Source: Rhodospirillales bacterium
GTDB lineage: Bacteria > Pseudomonadota > Alphaproteobacteria > Rhodospirillales > Shumkoniaceae
Direction: 5' to 3'
Assembly (NCBI GenBank): GCA_014859895.1
Contig: JACZKS010000166.1
Location: forward strand, 53,170 to 117,169
Length of the DNA: 64,000 nucleotides
The notes under the pieces are model-generated. The model worked only from the letters and a program-made list of their open reading frames with translations. It had not been told where the DNA came from and did not search any database. Made by a program: the position numbers and the translations under genes. Position 1 is the stretch's first letter. Each line of letters opens with the position of its first letter. Positions 23,753 through 35,616 of this stretch are shown here, piece by piece.

Positions 23753-25660
23753 ATGACGGAGGAAAAATTCGCCTTCCAGGCCGAGGTCAGCAAGCTCCTC
23801 GACATCGTTGCCCACTCGCTCTACAGCCATAAGGAGATCTTCCTTCGGGAACTGATCTCCAACGCATCGGATGCCTGCGACCGCCTGCGCTACGCGGCCC
23901 TTACCCAGCCGGAGCTGGGGGTCGACGGCAGCGGCGGTTTTCGCATCACGCTCGCTATCGACGGGAAGGCGCGCACGCTGACCGTTTCCGACAACGGTAT
24001 CGGCATGACCCGGCAGGAACTGGCCGACAACCTGGGCACTATCGCCCGCTCGGGCACCCAGGCCTTCGTAGAGCAGGTCAAGGCCAAGGGCGGCGACGGC
24101 AAAACCAAAGGCGGCAACGGCGACGTGGCGCTGATCGGGCAGTTCGGCGTCGGCTTCTATTCGGCCTTCATGGTGGCCGACACGGTCGAGGTGACCAGCC
24201 GACGGGCCGGCGAGGACGCCGCCTGGATATGGCGCTCCGACGGCAAGGGCGAATTCACCATCACGGACGCCACGCGCGAGGCTGCGGGCACGTCGGTCGT
24301 CTTGCACATCAACAAGGGAGAGGACGAGTATCTCGACCCCTTCCGGTTGCGCACCATCGTCAAGACCTATTCCGACCACATCGGGGTGCCGATCGTTCTG
24401 GTGCACGACGGCAAGGACGAGACGATAAACGACGGCTCGGCCCTGTGGACGCGGCCGGCCAAAGGCATCACCCCCGAGCAGTACAAGGAGTTCTACCACC
24501 ACGTCGGCCACGTCTTCGACGAGCCGTGGAAGGTGCTGCACAACCGCGTCGAAGGGGTGCTCTCCTATACCAACCTGTTGTTCATTCCCTCGTCGCGGCC
24601 CTATGACCTGTTCGACCCCGATCGCAAGCCCAGAGCCAAGCTTTACGTTAAACGCGTCTTTATCACCGACGACAGCGAGGCGCTGCTGCCCTCGTACCTG
24701 CGCTTCGTGCGTGGCATCGTCGATTCCGAGGACCTGTCGCTCAACGTCAGCCGCGAGATGCTTCAGAAGGACCCCAAGCTGGCCAGAATCAAGGCCGGTC
24801 TCGTCAAGCGCGTGTTGGGCGACCTCAAGAAGGCGGCGGAGAAGGAGCCGGAGGGCTACGCCAAGTTCTGGGAAAATTTCGGCGCCGTCCTCAAGGAAGG
24901 CCTCTACGAGGATTTCGCCAGTCGCGAATCCCTGTTACCGCTCTGCCGCTTCCGCAGCACCGCCGGCGATGGGTTGATCACGCTGGACGCCTATGTCGAC
25001 GCCATGAAGGAGGGCCAGGAGGCCATCTACTACATCAGCGGTGAGGACATCGATCTGTTGCGGGCCAGCCCGCAGCTCGAAGGCTACAAGGCGCGCGGCC
25101 TTGACGTGTTGCTGCTCACCGACGCCATTGACGAGTTCTGGCTACCCTCGGTCGGCCGCCACCGCGACAAGCCGTTCAAGTCGGTGACGCGGGGTGCCGC
25201 CGACCTCGACAAGATCCCGTTGGCCGATGGCGACAAAGGCGAGGATACCGCCAAGCCGGCCGATGCGCCGGCCATGGACCAGCTGGTCGCCGCCTTCAAG
25301 GTGGCGCTGGGTGATGCGGTGAAGGACGTCCGGGCGTCGGCCCGTCTGACCGACAGCGCGGTCTGCCTGGTCGCCGCCGAGGGCGACGTCGACCTGCGTC
25401 TGGAGCGCATGCTGCGCCAGGCCCGCCACGGCGCCGAGGCCGTCCCGACCCGGGTGCTCGAGGTGAATCCCAAGCACCCGCTGATCGGCCGCCTCGCGGA
25501 ACAGGTTAAGGATACCGGTGCGGCCGGGGCCGATGCCATCAAGGACGCCGCCTTCCTGCTGCTCGATCAGGCACGCATCCAGGAAGGCGAGCCGGTGGCC
25601 GATCCCGCCGCTTTCGCCCGGCGTCTGTCGACGGTGATGGAACGGGGTTTCGCGGGCTGA
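23753..25660 (+). CDS. htpG: Hsp90-family chaperone HtpG
   Basis: A 635-residue molecular chaperone. The N-terminal GHKL ATPase domain shows ELISNASDACDRLRY, DNGIGMT and GQFGVGFYSAFMVAD. The middle domain contains the catalytic-loop region LSLNVSREMLQ. The C-terminal dimerisation domain ends near residue 635. Length is normal. The ATG is preceded by ACGGAAACGGATGACGCC. It probably forms its own transcription unit. Confidence 0.97.
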   Translation: MTEEKFAFQAEVSKLLDIVAHSLYSHKEIFLRELISNASDACDRLRYAALTQPELGVDGSGGFRITLAIDGKARTLTVSDNGIGMTRQELADNLGTIARSGTQAFVEQVKAKGGDGKTKGGNGDVALIGQFGVGFYSAFMVADTVEVTSRRAGEDAAWIWRSDGKGEFTITDATREAAGTSVVLHINKGEDEYLDPFRLRTIVKTYSDHIGVPIVLVHDGKDETINDGSALWTRPAKGITPEQYKEFYHHVGHVFDEPWKVLHNRVEGVLSYTNLLFIPSSRPYDLFDPDRKPRAKLYVKRVFITDDSEALLPSYLRFVRGIVDSEDLSLNVSREMLQKDPKLARIKAGLVKRVLGDLKKAAEKEPEGYAKFWENFGAVLKEGLYEDFASRESLLPLCRFRSTAGDGLITLDAYVDAMKEGQEAIYYISGEDIDLLRASPQLEGYKARGLDVLLLTDAIDEFWLPSVGRHRDKPFKSVTRGAADLDKIPLADGDKGEDTAKPADAPAMDQLVAAFKVALGDAVKDVRASARLTDSAVCLVAAEGDVDLRLERMLRQARHGAEAVPTRVLEVNPKHPLIGRLAEQVKDTGAAGADAIKDAAFLLLDQARIQEGEPVADPAAFARRLSTVMERGFAG

Positions 25661-25664
25661 AGCC

Positions 25665-26387
25665 TCAAGGCCGGTCCGTCAGGCCGAGCACGGCGGCGCC
25701 GAGGATGGCGCCGCTGGTGTCCGCCTGCACCAGCAAGGCGACGGCGTCGCGGCCCGCCGCCAGTTCGCTCATCGGCAACGGCACCCAGGCGGCCTCACCG
25801 CGCCAGGAGCCGATCCGCCGGATGTCGCGCACCACGTTGGAATAGGCGAGCGTCCGCCCGCCGTTCTCGCCGCGCTCGATGCGGGTGGTGTGCGCGTAAT
25901 CGAAGCTGATGGCCCACAGTGTGGAGGTCTCGGCGCCGTCGCGGGCGGGCAACACCGCCGCGGCGCCGCTGGCATCGCCGGCAATTTCCACCTTCAGGCG
26001 CGGCAGGTCGGCTTCCCGGGCAATGCCTTCCAACACCCCCCGGCGATCCGACCCGGTCATCTGGCGGCGCCCCTGGATCACCATCTGCGGGGTGTAGACG
26101 TAGCTCAGCCCGAAGGGACGGGTATAGCCGCGCTGGCGCTCGGTGGCGGCGACGCTGGCAAAGGGGTCCTTCCAGCCGATGTAGTCCCAGTAGTTGACGT
26201 GAAAGGACAGCGCCAGCACGCCGTCCCGCCGGGAAAGCTCGGTCAGCAGGGCATCGGCCGGCGGGCACGACGAACAGCCCTGCGAGGTGAACAACTCGAC
26301 GACGACAAGCTCGCCGGCCCGCGCGGCCGACTGGCTGGCGGCGATCACGGTACAGGCGAGAACGAGGGCTTTGAGGGTTCGGCTCAT
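25665..26387 (-). CDS. DUF1223 thioredoxin-like exported protein
   Basis: A 240-residue protein with a signal peptide (MSRTLKALVLACTVIAAS, cleavage near ARAGE). The DUF1223 core begins VVELFTSQGCSSCPPADALL. The CSSC motif sits where thioredoxin-fold proteins carry the redox pair. The HVNYWDYIGWKDPF block is characteristic of the family. The start at 26387 is preferred over one 10 codons upstream because it begins the signal peptide. It converges tightly with htpG, 4 nt between stops. A periplasmic redox role is inferred. Confidence 0.87.
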   Translation of the reverse strand: MSRTLKALVLACTVIAASQSAARAGELVVVELFTSQGCSSCPPADALLTELSRRDGVLALSFHVNYWDYIGWKDPFASVAATERQRGYTRPFGLSYVYTPQMVIQGRRQMTGSDRRGVLEGIAREADLPRLKVEIAGDASGAAAVLPARDGAETSTLWAISFDYAHTTRIERGENGGRTLAYSNVVRDIRRIGSWRGEAAWVPLPMSELAAGRDAVALLVQADTSGAILGAAVLGLTDRP

Positions 26388-26465
26388 GCCATCCACATAA
26401 GCCCCGCGCCCGCTCACGCGCCAATCACATGGCGGTGAAGCGGCGCCGCGGTACGGCCCAGTCGA

Positions 26466-26771
26466 TCAGGATTCCCTCAACACTTCCGGCAGATCGCGGG
26501 CACCATGCAGGATTCGTACGATCAGCGGCGGCTGACGTTCGGCATTGTAGACGATGACATAATTGAAGCCGGTCAGCGTGATGAATCGATAGGGCTCGTC
26601 GGCCAATTCGGGACGGAGCGTGCCGATATGGACGTGCTTGCCAATACGCGTCGCCGCCGTCACCACGCCGTCGCGCAAGGCTCGCGCCGCAGCGGGATTG
26701 TCCTTGACGATCCAGCGGATGGCCTCCAACAGGTCGCGCCGTGCCTGAGGTGACAGGACCGCTTTTGTCAT
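26466..26771 (-). CDS. parE: ParE/RelE-family toxin
   Basis: A 101-residue toxin of the RelE/ParE superfamily. It shows LSPQARRDLLEAIRWIVKDNP at the N-terminus, FNYVIVYNAERQPPLIVRILHGARD at the C-terminus, and the basic residues expected of the fold. It starts 3 nt after the antitoxin stop, so the pair is one operon. ParE members poison gyrase; RelE members cleave mRNA. The N-terminal pattern and the ParD-type partner favour ParE. Confidence 0.88.
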   Translation of the reverse strand: MTKAVLSPQARRDLLEAIRWIVKDNPAAARALRDGVVTAATRIGKHVHIGTLRPELADEPYRFITLTGFNYVIVYNAERQPPLIVRILHGARDLPEVLRES

Positions 26772-26774
26772 CGC

Positions 26775-27023
26775 TTACCGGTTGGCGCCGATCATGCCGT
26801 CGATTTCGGCCACGACCTCGTCGACGGTGACGGTCCCGTCACGGTCGGCCTCCGCCTCGGTGACATGCAGCATCGCCTGGAATCGGAGGCGACGATCCTC
26901 CGACTCCTGCAGCAGCCGCAGGCCCGACCGGACGACTTCGCTCACGTTGTTGTAGCGCCCGCCCTCGACGCATTGACGGGCGAAACGTTCCAACTCGGGG
27001 GTGAGATGTACGTTGGTTGCCAC
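26775..27023 (-). CDS. parD: ParD-family antitoxin
   Basis: An 82-residue antitoxin with the ribbon-helix-helix start ATNVHLTPELERFARQCVEG, then YNNVSEVVRSGLRLLQE, typical of ParD. The GTG at 27023 is preferred as the start because it begins exactly at the family N-terminus and is preceded by ATGGAGG. The in-frame ATG at 27035 is the alternative. The C-terminal acidic tail would bind the toxin. A 27-nt palindrome directly upstream is the probable operator. Confidence 0.88.
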   Translation of the reverse strand: MATNVHLTPELERFARQCVEGGRYNNVSEVVRSGLRLLQESEDRRLRFQAMLHVTEAEADRDGTVTVDEVVAEIDGMIGANR

Positions 27024-27030
27024 CACGGCC

Positions 27031-27057
27031 TCCATATGTCAATGATTGACATATGGA
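27031..27057. promoter_or_regulatory. ParD operator palindrome
   Basis: A perfect inverted repeat of 13-nt arms (27031-27043 and 27045-27057) around a single central G. The core is ATATGTCAAT-G-ATTGACATAT. It overlaps the ribosome binding site of parD, so binding by the ParD or ParDE complex could block both promoter and translation start region. Confidence 0.75.
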
Positions 27058-27126
27058 AGATAGGCAAGACCCACGACAAAAGCAAGCAGGCCAGCCGCGC
27101 CGCGTGACGCGACGCGGCTTCCAACC

Positions 27127-29823
<2,697 letters not shown>

Positions 29824-30256
29824 GGCTATTCTCCTCACCTGGCAAACGAACCCGTCGCTGGCCGCTTTCCTCCCCCGAGGCACACCGGCGGTCCCTTGCA
29901 GAACCGGACCGCGAATCGAGCCCCCAATAAATAAACGCAGCCGGCCACTTTGCCAGCCGAAAAACGAGACTGCGACGCGATAAAAGCGATTTTGGGCATA
30001 AAATCGCCACAATTGGAGGCTTAAATCCAACCCATAAACAAACCCCCTCGTTTATAGCCAGAGGCACCATCCCCCCCCAACGCCTCTGGTCCCCTGACCG
30101 GCACTGTTGCCGGGCTCCGCGGCCGGGTGATCCATATGGACCATCCGGCCGTTTCTTTATCGCCGAGCCGGCAGTTCCTTCCGGCTCTTCTTTTTTGAGG
30201 ACCGTTGCGATACCGTCGCAGGCGGATTTGCGTGGGCGGCAGGGGCGTCGGCAAGC
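29824..30256. other. Divergent acnA-ccmA intergenic region with hairpin series
   Basis: A 433-nt region without a supported gene. Successive stems are GCGATTTT/AAAATCGC (29986-30007), ATAAAC/GTTTAT (30034-30055), CCAGAGGC/GCCTCTGG (30058-30089), CCGGCA/TGCCGG (30098-30113), and a 30-nt dyad centred on ATCCATATGGA (30121-30150) followed by GTTTCTTT. The terminator at 30165 completes the series. On the plus strand this reads like a structured leader of ccmA. Promoters for both genes must also be here. Confidence 0.5.
30165..30197 (+). terminator. Intrinsic terminator in ccmA leader
   Basis: GAGCCGG (30165-30171) pairs with CCGGCTC (30181-30187), followed by TTCTTTTTTG. It is on the same strand as ccmA, 60 nt before its ATG, with no plus-strand gene upstream since acnA is divergent. 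It may act as an attenuator. Confidence 0.7.
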
Positions 30257-30892
30257 ATGGATCGTTTCATCGGGCACGGTCTCACCTGCATCCGTGGCGA
30301 ACGGCTGGTCTTTTCCGGGCTCGGCTTCACGCTTGAATCAGGCGGCGCCCTCGTACTCACCGGCCCCAATGGCAGCGGCAAGTCGAGCCTGCTGCGCCTG
30401 ATGGCCGGCCTGCTGGCTCCGGCGGCGGGGACGCTCACCTGGAACGGCGAGGCGGTGGCGTCAGACCGCGAGGCCCACGGCGGACGGCTGCACTACGTCG
30501 GCCACCTGGATGCTGTCAAGCCGGTGCTGAGCGTCATGGAAAACGTCGCCTTCTGGGCGAACCTAAGACCTGGCGGCGGGCCGGCGGCGGCTGAAGCCGC
30601 GCTTGCCGTCTTCGGGATCGAGCACTTGGCCGGAGTGCCGGGGCGGTTCCTGTCGGCGGGCCAGCGCCGCCGCGTCAATCTGGCTCGCATCCTGGCGGCC
30701 CCGGCGCCGCTGTGGCTGCTGGACGAGCCGACCACGGCGCTCGATCGCGCCGCCGTTGCCACCCTGGAGGCGGCGATTGCCAGCCACCGCCAGGCGGGCG
30801 GCATGGTAGCGGCGGCGACCCATACGCCGCTTTCACTGGGCAGCGCCCAAACTCTCGATCTCGGCGCCTTCGAGACGGAAGTGGCGGCGTGA
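30257..30892 (+). CDS. ccmA: Cytochrome c biogenesis ABC ATPase CcmA
   Basis: The 211-residue ATPase of the CcmABCD heme-handling complex, which releases holo-CcmE. It has Walker A TGPNGSGKSS (near residue 35), ABC signature LSAGQRRRVNLAR, and Walker B LWLLDEPTTALD. It is the first gene of an uninterrupted nine-gene operon. Its TGA shares a base with the ccmB ATG (TGATG). Confidence 0.95.
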   Translation: MDRFIGHGLTCIRGERLVFSGLGFTLESGGALVLTGPNGSGKSSLLRLMAGLLAPAAGTLTWNGEAVASDREAHGGRLHYVGHLDAVKPVLSVMENVAFWANLRPGGGPAAAEAALAVFGIEHLAGVPGRFLSAGQRRRVNLARILAAPAPLWLLDEPTTALDRAAVATLEAAIASHRQAGGMVAAATHTPLSLGSAQTLDLGAFETEVAA

Positions 30893-31557
30893 TGGACCGC
30901 TTCCTAAGCCTGGTCGGCCGCGACCTTCACCTGGCCCAGCGCCACGGCTTCGACAGCCTGCTGGTGGTGGTCTTCTTCATCATCGCCGTGGTGCTGTTTC
31001 CCTTCGGGGTCGGCCCCGAACCCAACATCCTGGCCCGCATCGCCGCCGGCGTCATCTGGGTGGCGGCGCTCCTGGCCTCGATGCTGTCGCTGGAACGGCT
31101 GTTCCAGACCGACTACGAGGACGGCTCGCTGGAATTGCTGCTATTGGCGCCTTTGCCGCTGGAGTTGGTGGTGCTGGCCAAGGTGGCGGCCCACTGGCTG
31201 ACCACCGGCCTGCCGCTGATCGTGGCGGCGCCGTTGCTGGCCGTGCTGCTCAACATGAACGGGGCGGGCTTCGCCGTACTGGTGGCGGCGCTTGCCCTCG
31301 GCACCCCGACGTTGAGCCTGGTCGGCGCCGTCGGCGCCGGCTTGGTGCTGGGCTCGCGGCGCGGCGGCGTGCTGCTGTCGCTGCTGGTGCTGCCGCTGTT
31401 CATCCCGGTGCTGGTGTTCGGGGTGGGGGCGGTGGATGGGGCGATAGGCGGCTTCGCCTTCCGCTCGCCGCTGTTGATCCTGGGCGGCATGCTGCTGGCC
31501 GCCCTGGCGCTTTGTCCGTGGGCCAGCGGGGCGGCGCTCCGTCAGGCGCTGGGCTGA
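30892..31557 (+). CDS. ccmB: Heme exporter permease CcmB
   Basis: A 221-residue inner-membrane protein with six predicted hydrophobic segments, partner of CcmA. The N-terminus MDRFLSLVGRDLHLAQRHG and the early motif FFIIAVVLFPFGVGPEP are typical. The start at 30892 overlaps the ccmA stop by one base; longer upstream frames are shadows of ccmA. An 81-nt gap to ccmC is the largest in the operon and contains no evident regulatory structure. Confidence 0.95.
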   Translation: MDRFLSLVGRDLHLAQRHGFDSLLVVVFFIIAVVLFPFGVGPEPNILARIAAGVIWVAALLASMLSLERLFQTDYEDGSLELLLLAPLPLELVVLAKVAAHWLTTGLPLIVAAPLLAVLLNMNGAGFAVLVAALALGTPTLSLVGAVGAGLVLGSRRGGVLLSLLVLPLFIPVLVFGVGAVDGAIGGFAFRSPLLILGGMLLAALALCPWASGAALRQALG

Positions 31558-31638
31558 GACGAGGGACGAAGATACAGGCCCGCTATGGAAAATGGTGGGG
31601 TCGAGGGATAAATACAGGGACGCCGGACAGGAAACACG

Positions 31639-32406
31639 ATGCACCGCTTCGCCAACCCGACCCGCTTCATGCGCCTCAGCGCGGCCCTGCTGCCGTGGAC
31701 GGCCGGCGCCGCCCTGGCTCTGATCGCGGCCGGCCTGTACCTGGGGCTTTTCGGCTCGCCCGCCGACTACCAGCAGGGCGAAAGCGTGCGCATCATGTAC
31801 GTGCACGTGCCGTCCGCCTGGATGGCCATGTTCTGCTACACATTCATGGCCGGGGCCAGCGCCGTCGGCCTGATCTGGAAGCACCCGCTGGCCGATCTGG
31901 CGGCCAAGGCGACGGCACCGGTCGGCGCCTGCTTCACCCTGCTGGCCCTGATTACCGGCTCGCTGTGGGGCAAGCCGATGTGGGGCACCTGGTGGGAGTG
32001 GGACGCCCGGATGACGTCGGTGCTGGTGCTGTTCTTCCTTTATCTCGGCTACATCGCGCTGATCAACGCTTTCGACGATCCGACGCGCGGCCTCAAGGCG
32101 GCGGCCATCCTGGCCCTGGTCGGATTCGCCAACGTGCCGATCATCAAGTTCTCGGTCGACTGGTGGAACACGCTGCATCAGCCGGCCAGCGTGTTCAAGG
32201 CGGGCGGCCCCTCGATCGATCCCAGCATGCTGGCGCCGCTTTTGCTGATGGGGGTGGGCTTCACAGTCTATTTCCTGTGGGTGCTGATGCTGCGCCTGCG
32301 CACCGAGATCGTCGCCGCCAAGGTGCGCGCCCTGCGCCTGCGTCAGGTGCGCTCCGGCGCCCCCGCCACGCCGTCGGGCGCCACGCCGCTCGGGGCGAAG
32401 GGGTAG
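31639..32406 (+). CDS. ccmC: Heme transporter CcmC
   Basis: A 255-residue six-transmembrane protein that loads heme onto CcmE. It carries the heme-handling tryptophan-rich motif WGTWWEWDARMTSVL and flanking histidines (YVHVPSAWMAMF upstream, WWNTLHQPAS downstream). Length is near the family norm, with a Pro/Ala-rich C-terminal tail. The next gene, ccmD, follows after 5 nt. Confidence 0.96.
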   Translation: MHRFANPTRFMRLSAALLPWTAGAALALIAAGLYLGLFGSPADYQQGESVRIMYVHVPSAWMAMFCYTFMAGASAVGLIWKHPLADLAAKATAPVGACFTLLALITGSLWGKPMWGTWWEWDARMTSVLVLFFLYLGYIALINAFDDPTRGLKAAAILALVGFANVPIIKFSVDWWNTLHQPASVFKAGGPSIDPSMLAPLLLMGVGFTVYFLWVLMLRLRTEIVAAKVRALRLRQVRSGAPATPSGATPLGAKG

Positions 32407-32411
32407 CGGCC

Positions 32412-32612
32412 ATGGAAAACCTCTCCCAGTTGCTCGAGATGGGCGGGTACGCCCGCTTCGTGTGGCCGAGTTTCGGGCTCACCCTCGCCGTCCTGGTCGG
32501 CCTGCTCGTCGTCAGCCGGCGCGCGCTCAAGGGGGCCGAGGCCGAACTGGCGGCGCTGCAATCGGCCATTCCCGGCCGTCTCCAACCGGCGGATACGGCC
32601 GATGAAGCCTAA
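32412..32612 (+). CDS. ccmD: Heme exporter protein CcmD
   Basis: A 66-residue single-pass membrane protein. It has a GGYARFVWPSFGLTLAVLVG segment and a positively charged cytoplasmic stretch after it (SRRALKG), the typical CcmD topology. It stabilises CcmE interaction with the CcmABC complex. It overlaps the start of ccmE by 11 nt. Confidence 0.9.
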   Translation: MENLSQLLEMGGYARFVWPSFGLTLAVLVGLLVVSRRALKGAEAELAALQSAIPGRLQPADTADEA

Positions 32613-33081
32613 GCGCCGGCGCCTGACCTTCGTTCTCATCGGCATGGGTCTGCTGGGGGCCGCCGCCGCCTTGGTGCTGGCGGCGTTTCGCGATTCCATC
32701 GTCTTCTTCTACAGTCCCACCGAAATCCTCGCCAAGGCGCTGCCGGCCGAGCAGCGCATCCGCGTCGGCGGACTGGTCGAGGAGGGCAGCCTGGAAAAGG
32801 TCGCCGGCGGCACGGTGCGCTTCAAGATCACCGATCTCGCCGAAACCATCCCCGTCACCTACACCGGCATCCTGCCCGACCTTTTCCGCGAGGGGCAGGG
32901 CGTGGTTGCCCAGGGACGTTTCCAGGAGGGCGTGCTCAAGGCCGACGAGGTGCTGGCCAAGCACGACGAGAACTACATGCCGCCCGAGGTCGCCGACGCG
33001 CTCAAGAAATCCGGCCAGTGGGAACACATGAAGGACGCCATGGAGGGCGCCGGCCAGATCCCCAAGGGAGCCGCGAAATGA
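32602..33081 (+). CDS. ccmE: Heme chaperone CcmE
   Basis: A 159-residue periplasmic heme chaperone with one N-terminal membrane anchor (LTFVLIGMGLLGAAAALVLA) and an OB-fold domain. The covalent heme-binding histidine is in LAKHDENYMPPEV, which matches the family motif. The start overlaps ccmD; its stop overlaps the ccmF ATG (ATGA at 33078). Confidence 0.96.
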   Translation: MKPKRRRLTFVLIGMGLLGAAAALVLAAFRDSIVFFYSPTEILAKALPAEQRIRVGGLVEEGSLEKVAGGTVRFKITDLAETIPVTYTGILPDLFREGQGVVAQGRFQEGVLKADEVLAKHDENYMPPEVADALKKSGQWEHMKDAMEGAGQIPKGAAK

Positions 33082-35066
33082 TCGTCGAGATCGGCCATTT
33101 CGCCCTGATCCTGGCCCTCGTCGTCGCCTTCGCGCAGGGCACTGTGCCGCTGATCGGCGCCCATCGGGGGGACGCCCTGTGGATGGCCGCGGCGCGCCCT
33201 GCCGCGCTGACCCAGGCGGTGCTGGTGGCGATGGCCTTCGGGGCCCTGATGCACGCCTACGTGACGTCGGACTTCTCGGTGCTCAACGTCATCAACAACT
33301 CCCATTCGACCAAGCCCCTGATTTATAAGATCTCCGGGGTGTGGGGGAACCACGAGGGCTCGATGCTGCTGTGGGTCCTCATTCTCGCTGTCTTCGGCGC
33401 GGCGGTGGCCGTTTTCGGTCGCCATCTGCCGCCGGGCCTCAGCGCCCGGGCCCTTTCGGTGCAGGCCCTGATCGCCTTCGGCTTTTTGCTGTTCATCCTC
33501 TTCACCTCCAATCCCTTCGAGCGGGTGGCCTTGGCGCCGGCCGACGGGCGCGACCTCAACCCATTGTTGCAGGACCCCGGCCTCGCCTTCCATCCGCCGT
33601 TCCTCTATCTCGGTTACGTCGGCTTCTCGGTGGCCTTCTCGTTCGCCATCGCCGCCCTGCTGGAGGGCCGGGTCGATGCCGCCTGGGCGCGTTGGGTGCG
33701 GCCGTGGACGCTGGCCGCCTGGACGTTCCTGACCGCCGGGATCGGGCTGGGCTCGTGGTGGGCCTACTACGAGCTGGGCTGGGGTGGCTGGTGGTACTGG
33801 GACCCGGTCGAAAACGCCTCCTTCATGCCATGGCTGGCGGGCACCGCGTTGCTGCATTCGGCGGTGGTGGTCGAAAAACGCGACACGCTGAAGGGCTGGA
33901 CCATCTTCCTCGCCATCGTCGCCTTTTCGCTGAGCCTGCTCGGGACTTTCCTGGTGCGCTCCGGCGTGCTCACCTCGGTCCATGCCTTCGCCGTCGACCC
34001 GGCGCGCGGCGTCTTTATCCTCGTCCTGCTGCTGGTCGCCATCGGCGGCTCGTTCGCGCTGTTCGCCTGGCGTGGTCCGGCGCTCATGCCCGGCGGGCTG
34101 TTCCGCCCGGTGTCGCGCGAGGGCGCGCTGCTGCTCAACAACCTGTTGCTGGCGACGGCGACGGCGGTGATCCTGCTGGGTACCCTCTATCCGCTGTTCA
34201 TCGACGCGGTGGGCGGCGCCAAGGTGTCGGTCGGCCCGCCGTTCTTCGATTCCGTGTTCGTGCCCCTGATGGTCCCTCTCGTCGCCGCCCTGGCGGTGGG
34301 GCCGCTGCTGCCGTGGAAACGCGGCGACCTGGCCGGCGCGTTGGGGCGCCTCAAGCTGGCCTTCGTTCTGGCAGCGGCGGCGGTCGTGGGGATCTGGTTC
34401 GTGTTCGATCGTGGCTCCGTGCTGGCGGTACTGGGATTGGGCCTGGCCGCCTGGCTGGCCGTCGGCGTTGTGGTCGAGATCGCCGGGCGCATCCATCTGC
34501 TGGGGATCGCGCCGGTGGCGAGTCTGCGCCGGCTTCTCGGCCTGCCGCGCGCCGCCTGGGGCATGACGCTGGCCCATTTCGGGCTGGCCGTGCTGGTCGC
34601 AGGCGTGACGGCATCGAGCGCCTGGAAGGTTGAGAAGATCCAGACCATGCGGCCCGGCGACACCGTCGAGGTGGCCGGCTACACCTACCGCTTCGAAGGG
34701 GCCCGCGACGTGCAGGGCCCCAACTACGCGGCCACCCGAGGCCGCTTCACGGTGACCCGCGACGGAGAGCCTTTCGTCGTGCTCGAACCCGAGAAGCGGC
34801 TCTATCCGGTTCAGCAAATGCCTACCACCGAGGCGGCCATCCGCTCGACCTTCCTGGGCGACCTCTACGCCGTCATCGGCGATGCCGAGGGTAACGAGGG
34901 CGGCTTCGTCACCCGGCTCTACTTCAATCCACTGGTACCGTGGATCTGGGCCGGCATCCTTTTGATGGTAGCGGGAGGCGTCGCCAGCCTGTCGGATCGC
35001 CGCCATCGAGTCGGCGCCCCCGGCCGGCGTCCGCTCACCACCGAAGCCGCGTCGGCCAAAGCCTAG
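33078..35066 (+). CDS. ccmF: Cytochrome c heme lyase subunit CcmF
   Basis: A 662-residue polytopic membrane protein that, with CcmH and CcmI, ligates heme to apocytochrome c. The WWD signature is WGGWWYWDPVENASFMPW, with conserved histidines in the neighbouring loops. The start at 33078 (MIVEIGHFALIL) matches the family; the 20-residue upstream extension is ccmE sequence in another frame. A 13-nt gap precedes ccmG. Confidence 0.97.
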   Translation: MIVEIGHFALILALVVAFAQGTVPLIGAHRGDALWMAAARPAALTQAVLVAMAFGALMHAYVTSDFSVLNVINNSHSTKPLIYKISGVWGNHEGSMLLWVLILAVFGAAVAVFGRHLPPGLSARALSVQALIAFGFLLFILFTSNPFERVALAPADGRDLNPLLQDPGLAFHPPFLYLGYVGFSVAFSFAIAALLEGRVDAAWARWVRPWTLAAWTFLTAGIGLGSWWAYYELGWGGWWYWDPVENASFMPWLAGTALLHSAVVVEKRDTLKGWTIFLAIVAFSLSLLGTFLVRSGVLTSVHAFAVDPARGVFILVLLLVAIGGSFALFAWRGPALMPGGLFRPVSREGALLLNNLLLATATAVILLGTLYPLFIDAVGGAKVSVGPPFFDSVFVPLMVPLVAALAVGPLLPWKRGDLAGALGRLKLAFVLAAAAVVGIWFVFDRGSVLAVLGLGLAAWLAVGVVVEIAGRIHLLGIAPVASLRRLLGLPRAAWGMTLAHFGLAVLVAGVTASSAWKVEKIQTMRPGDTVEVAGYTYRFEGARDVQGPNYAATRGRFTVTRDGEPFVVLEPEKRLYPVQQMPTTEAAIRSTFLGDLYAVIGDAEGNEGGFVTRLYFNPLVPWIWAGILLMVAGGVASLSDRRHRVGAPGRRPLTTEAASAKA

Positions 35067-35079
35067 CGGGGCATCGCCA

Positions 35080-35616
35080 GTGAAACGCCTCCTTTTCCTG
35101 CTGCCGCTTTTCGCTTTCGTCGTGCTGGCCGGCTACCTGGCCCTGGGGCTGACTAAGGACCCGCACGTGCTGCCCTCGGTGCTGATCGACCAGGAAGTGC
35201 CGCCGTTCGATTTGCCGCCGATCAAGGGCCGCGAGGCGGGCTTCAGGCGCGACGACCTGCTGGGCCAAGTTTCGCTGGTCAACATCTTCGGGTCATGGTG
35301 CGTCGCCTGCCGCATCGAGCATCCCTTCCTCATGCGCATCAAGGAGGAAAGGCGGGTGCCGCTCCACGGCATCGACTGGCGGGAGGAAACCCTCGAGGCC
35401 GGCCCCGCTTGGCTGGCCCGCTTCGGTGATCCCTATACCCTGATCGGCGACGATCCGCGCAGCGTGGCGGCCATCGCCTTCGGCGTCACCGGGGCGCCCG
35501 AGACCTTCGTCGTCGATAAGCGCGGCTTCATCCGCTACAAGCACATCGGGCCGTTGACGCCCGAGGTGTGGGAGAAGACCATCGGGCCGATGATCGAGGA
35601 GTTGCGCCGGCAATGA
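35080..35616 (+). CDS. ccmG: Thiol:disulfide interchange protein CcmG (DsbE)
   Basis: A 178-residue membrane-anchored thioredoxin-like protein that reduces apocytochrome c or CcmH. The N-terminal anchor is [20 protein letters not shown]. The active site is WCVAC, preceded by LVNIFGS, and a GAPETFVVD cis-Pro region follows. The start codon is GTG at 35080. The stop overlaps the ccmH ATG. Confidence 0.95.
   Translation: MKRLLFLLPLFAFVVLAGYLALGLTKDPHVLPSVLIDQEVPPFDLPPIKGREAGFRRDDLLGQVSLVNIFGSWCVACRIEHPFLMRIKEERRVPLHGIDWREETLEAGPAWLARFGDPYTLIGDDPRSVAAIAFGVTGAPETFVVDKRGFIRYKHIGPLTPEVWEKTIGPMIEELRRQ

Noticed and set aside
32973..35006. 677-codon minus-strand frame opposite ccmF
   Set aside because: Shadow of ccmF with repetitive Gln/Arg/Gly composition.
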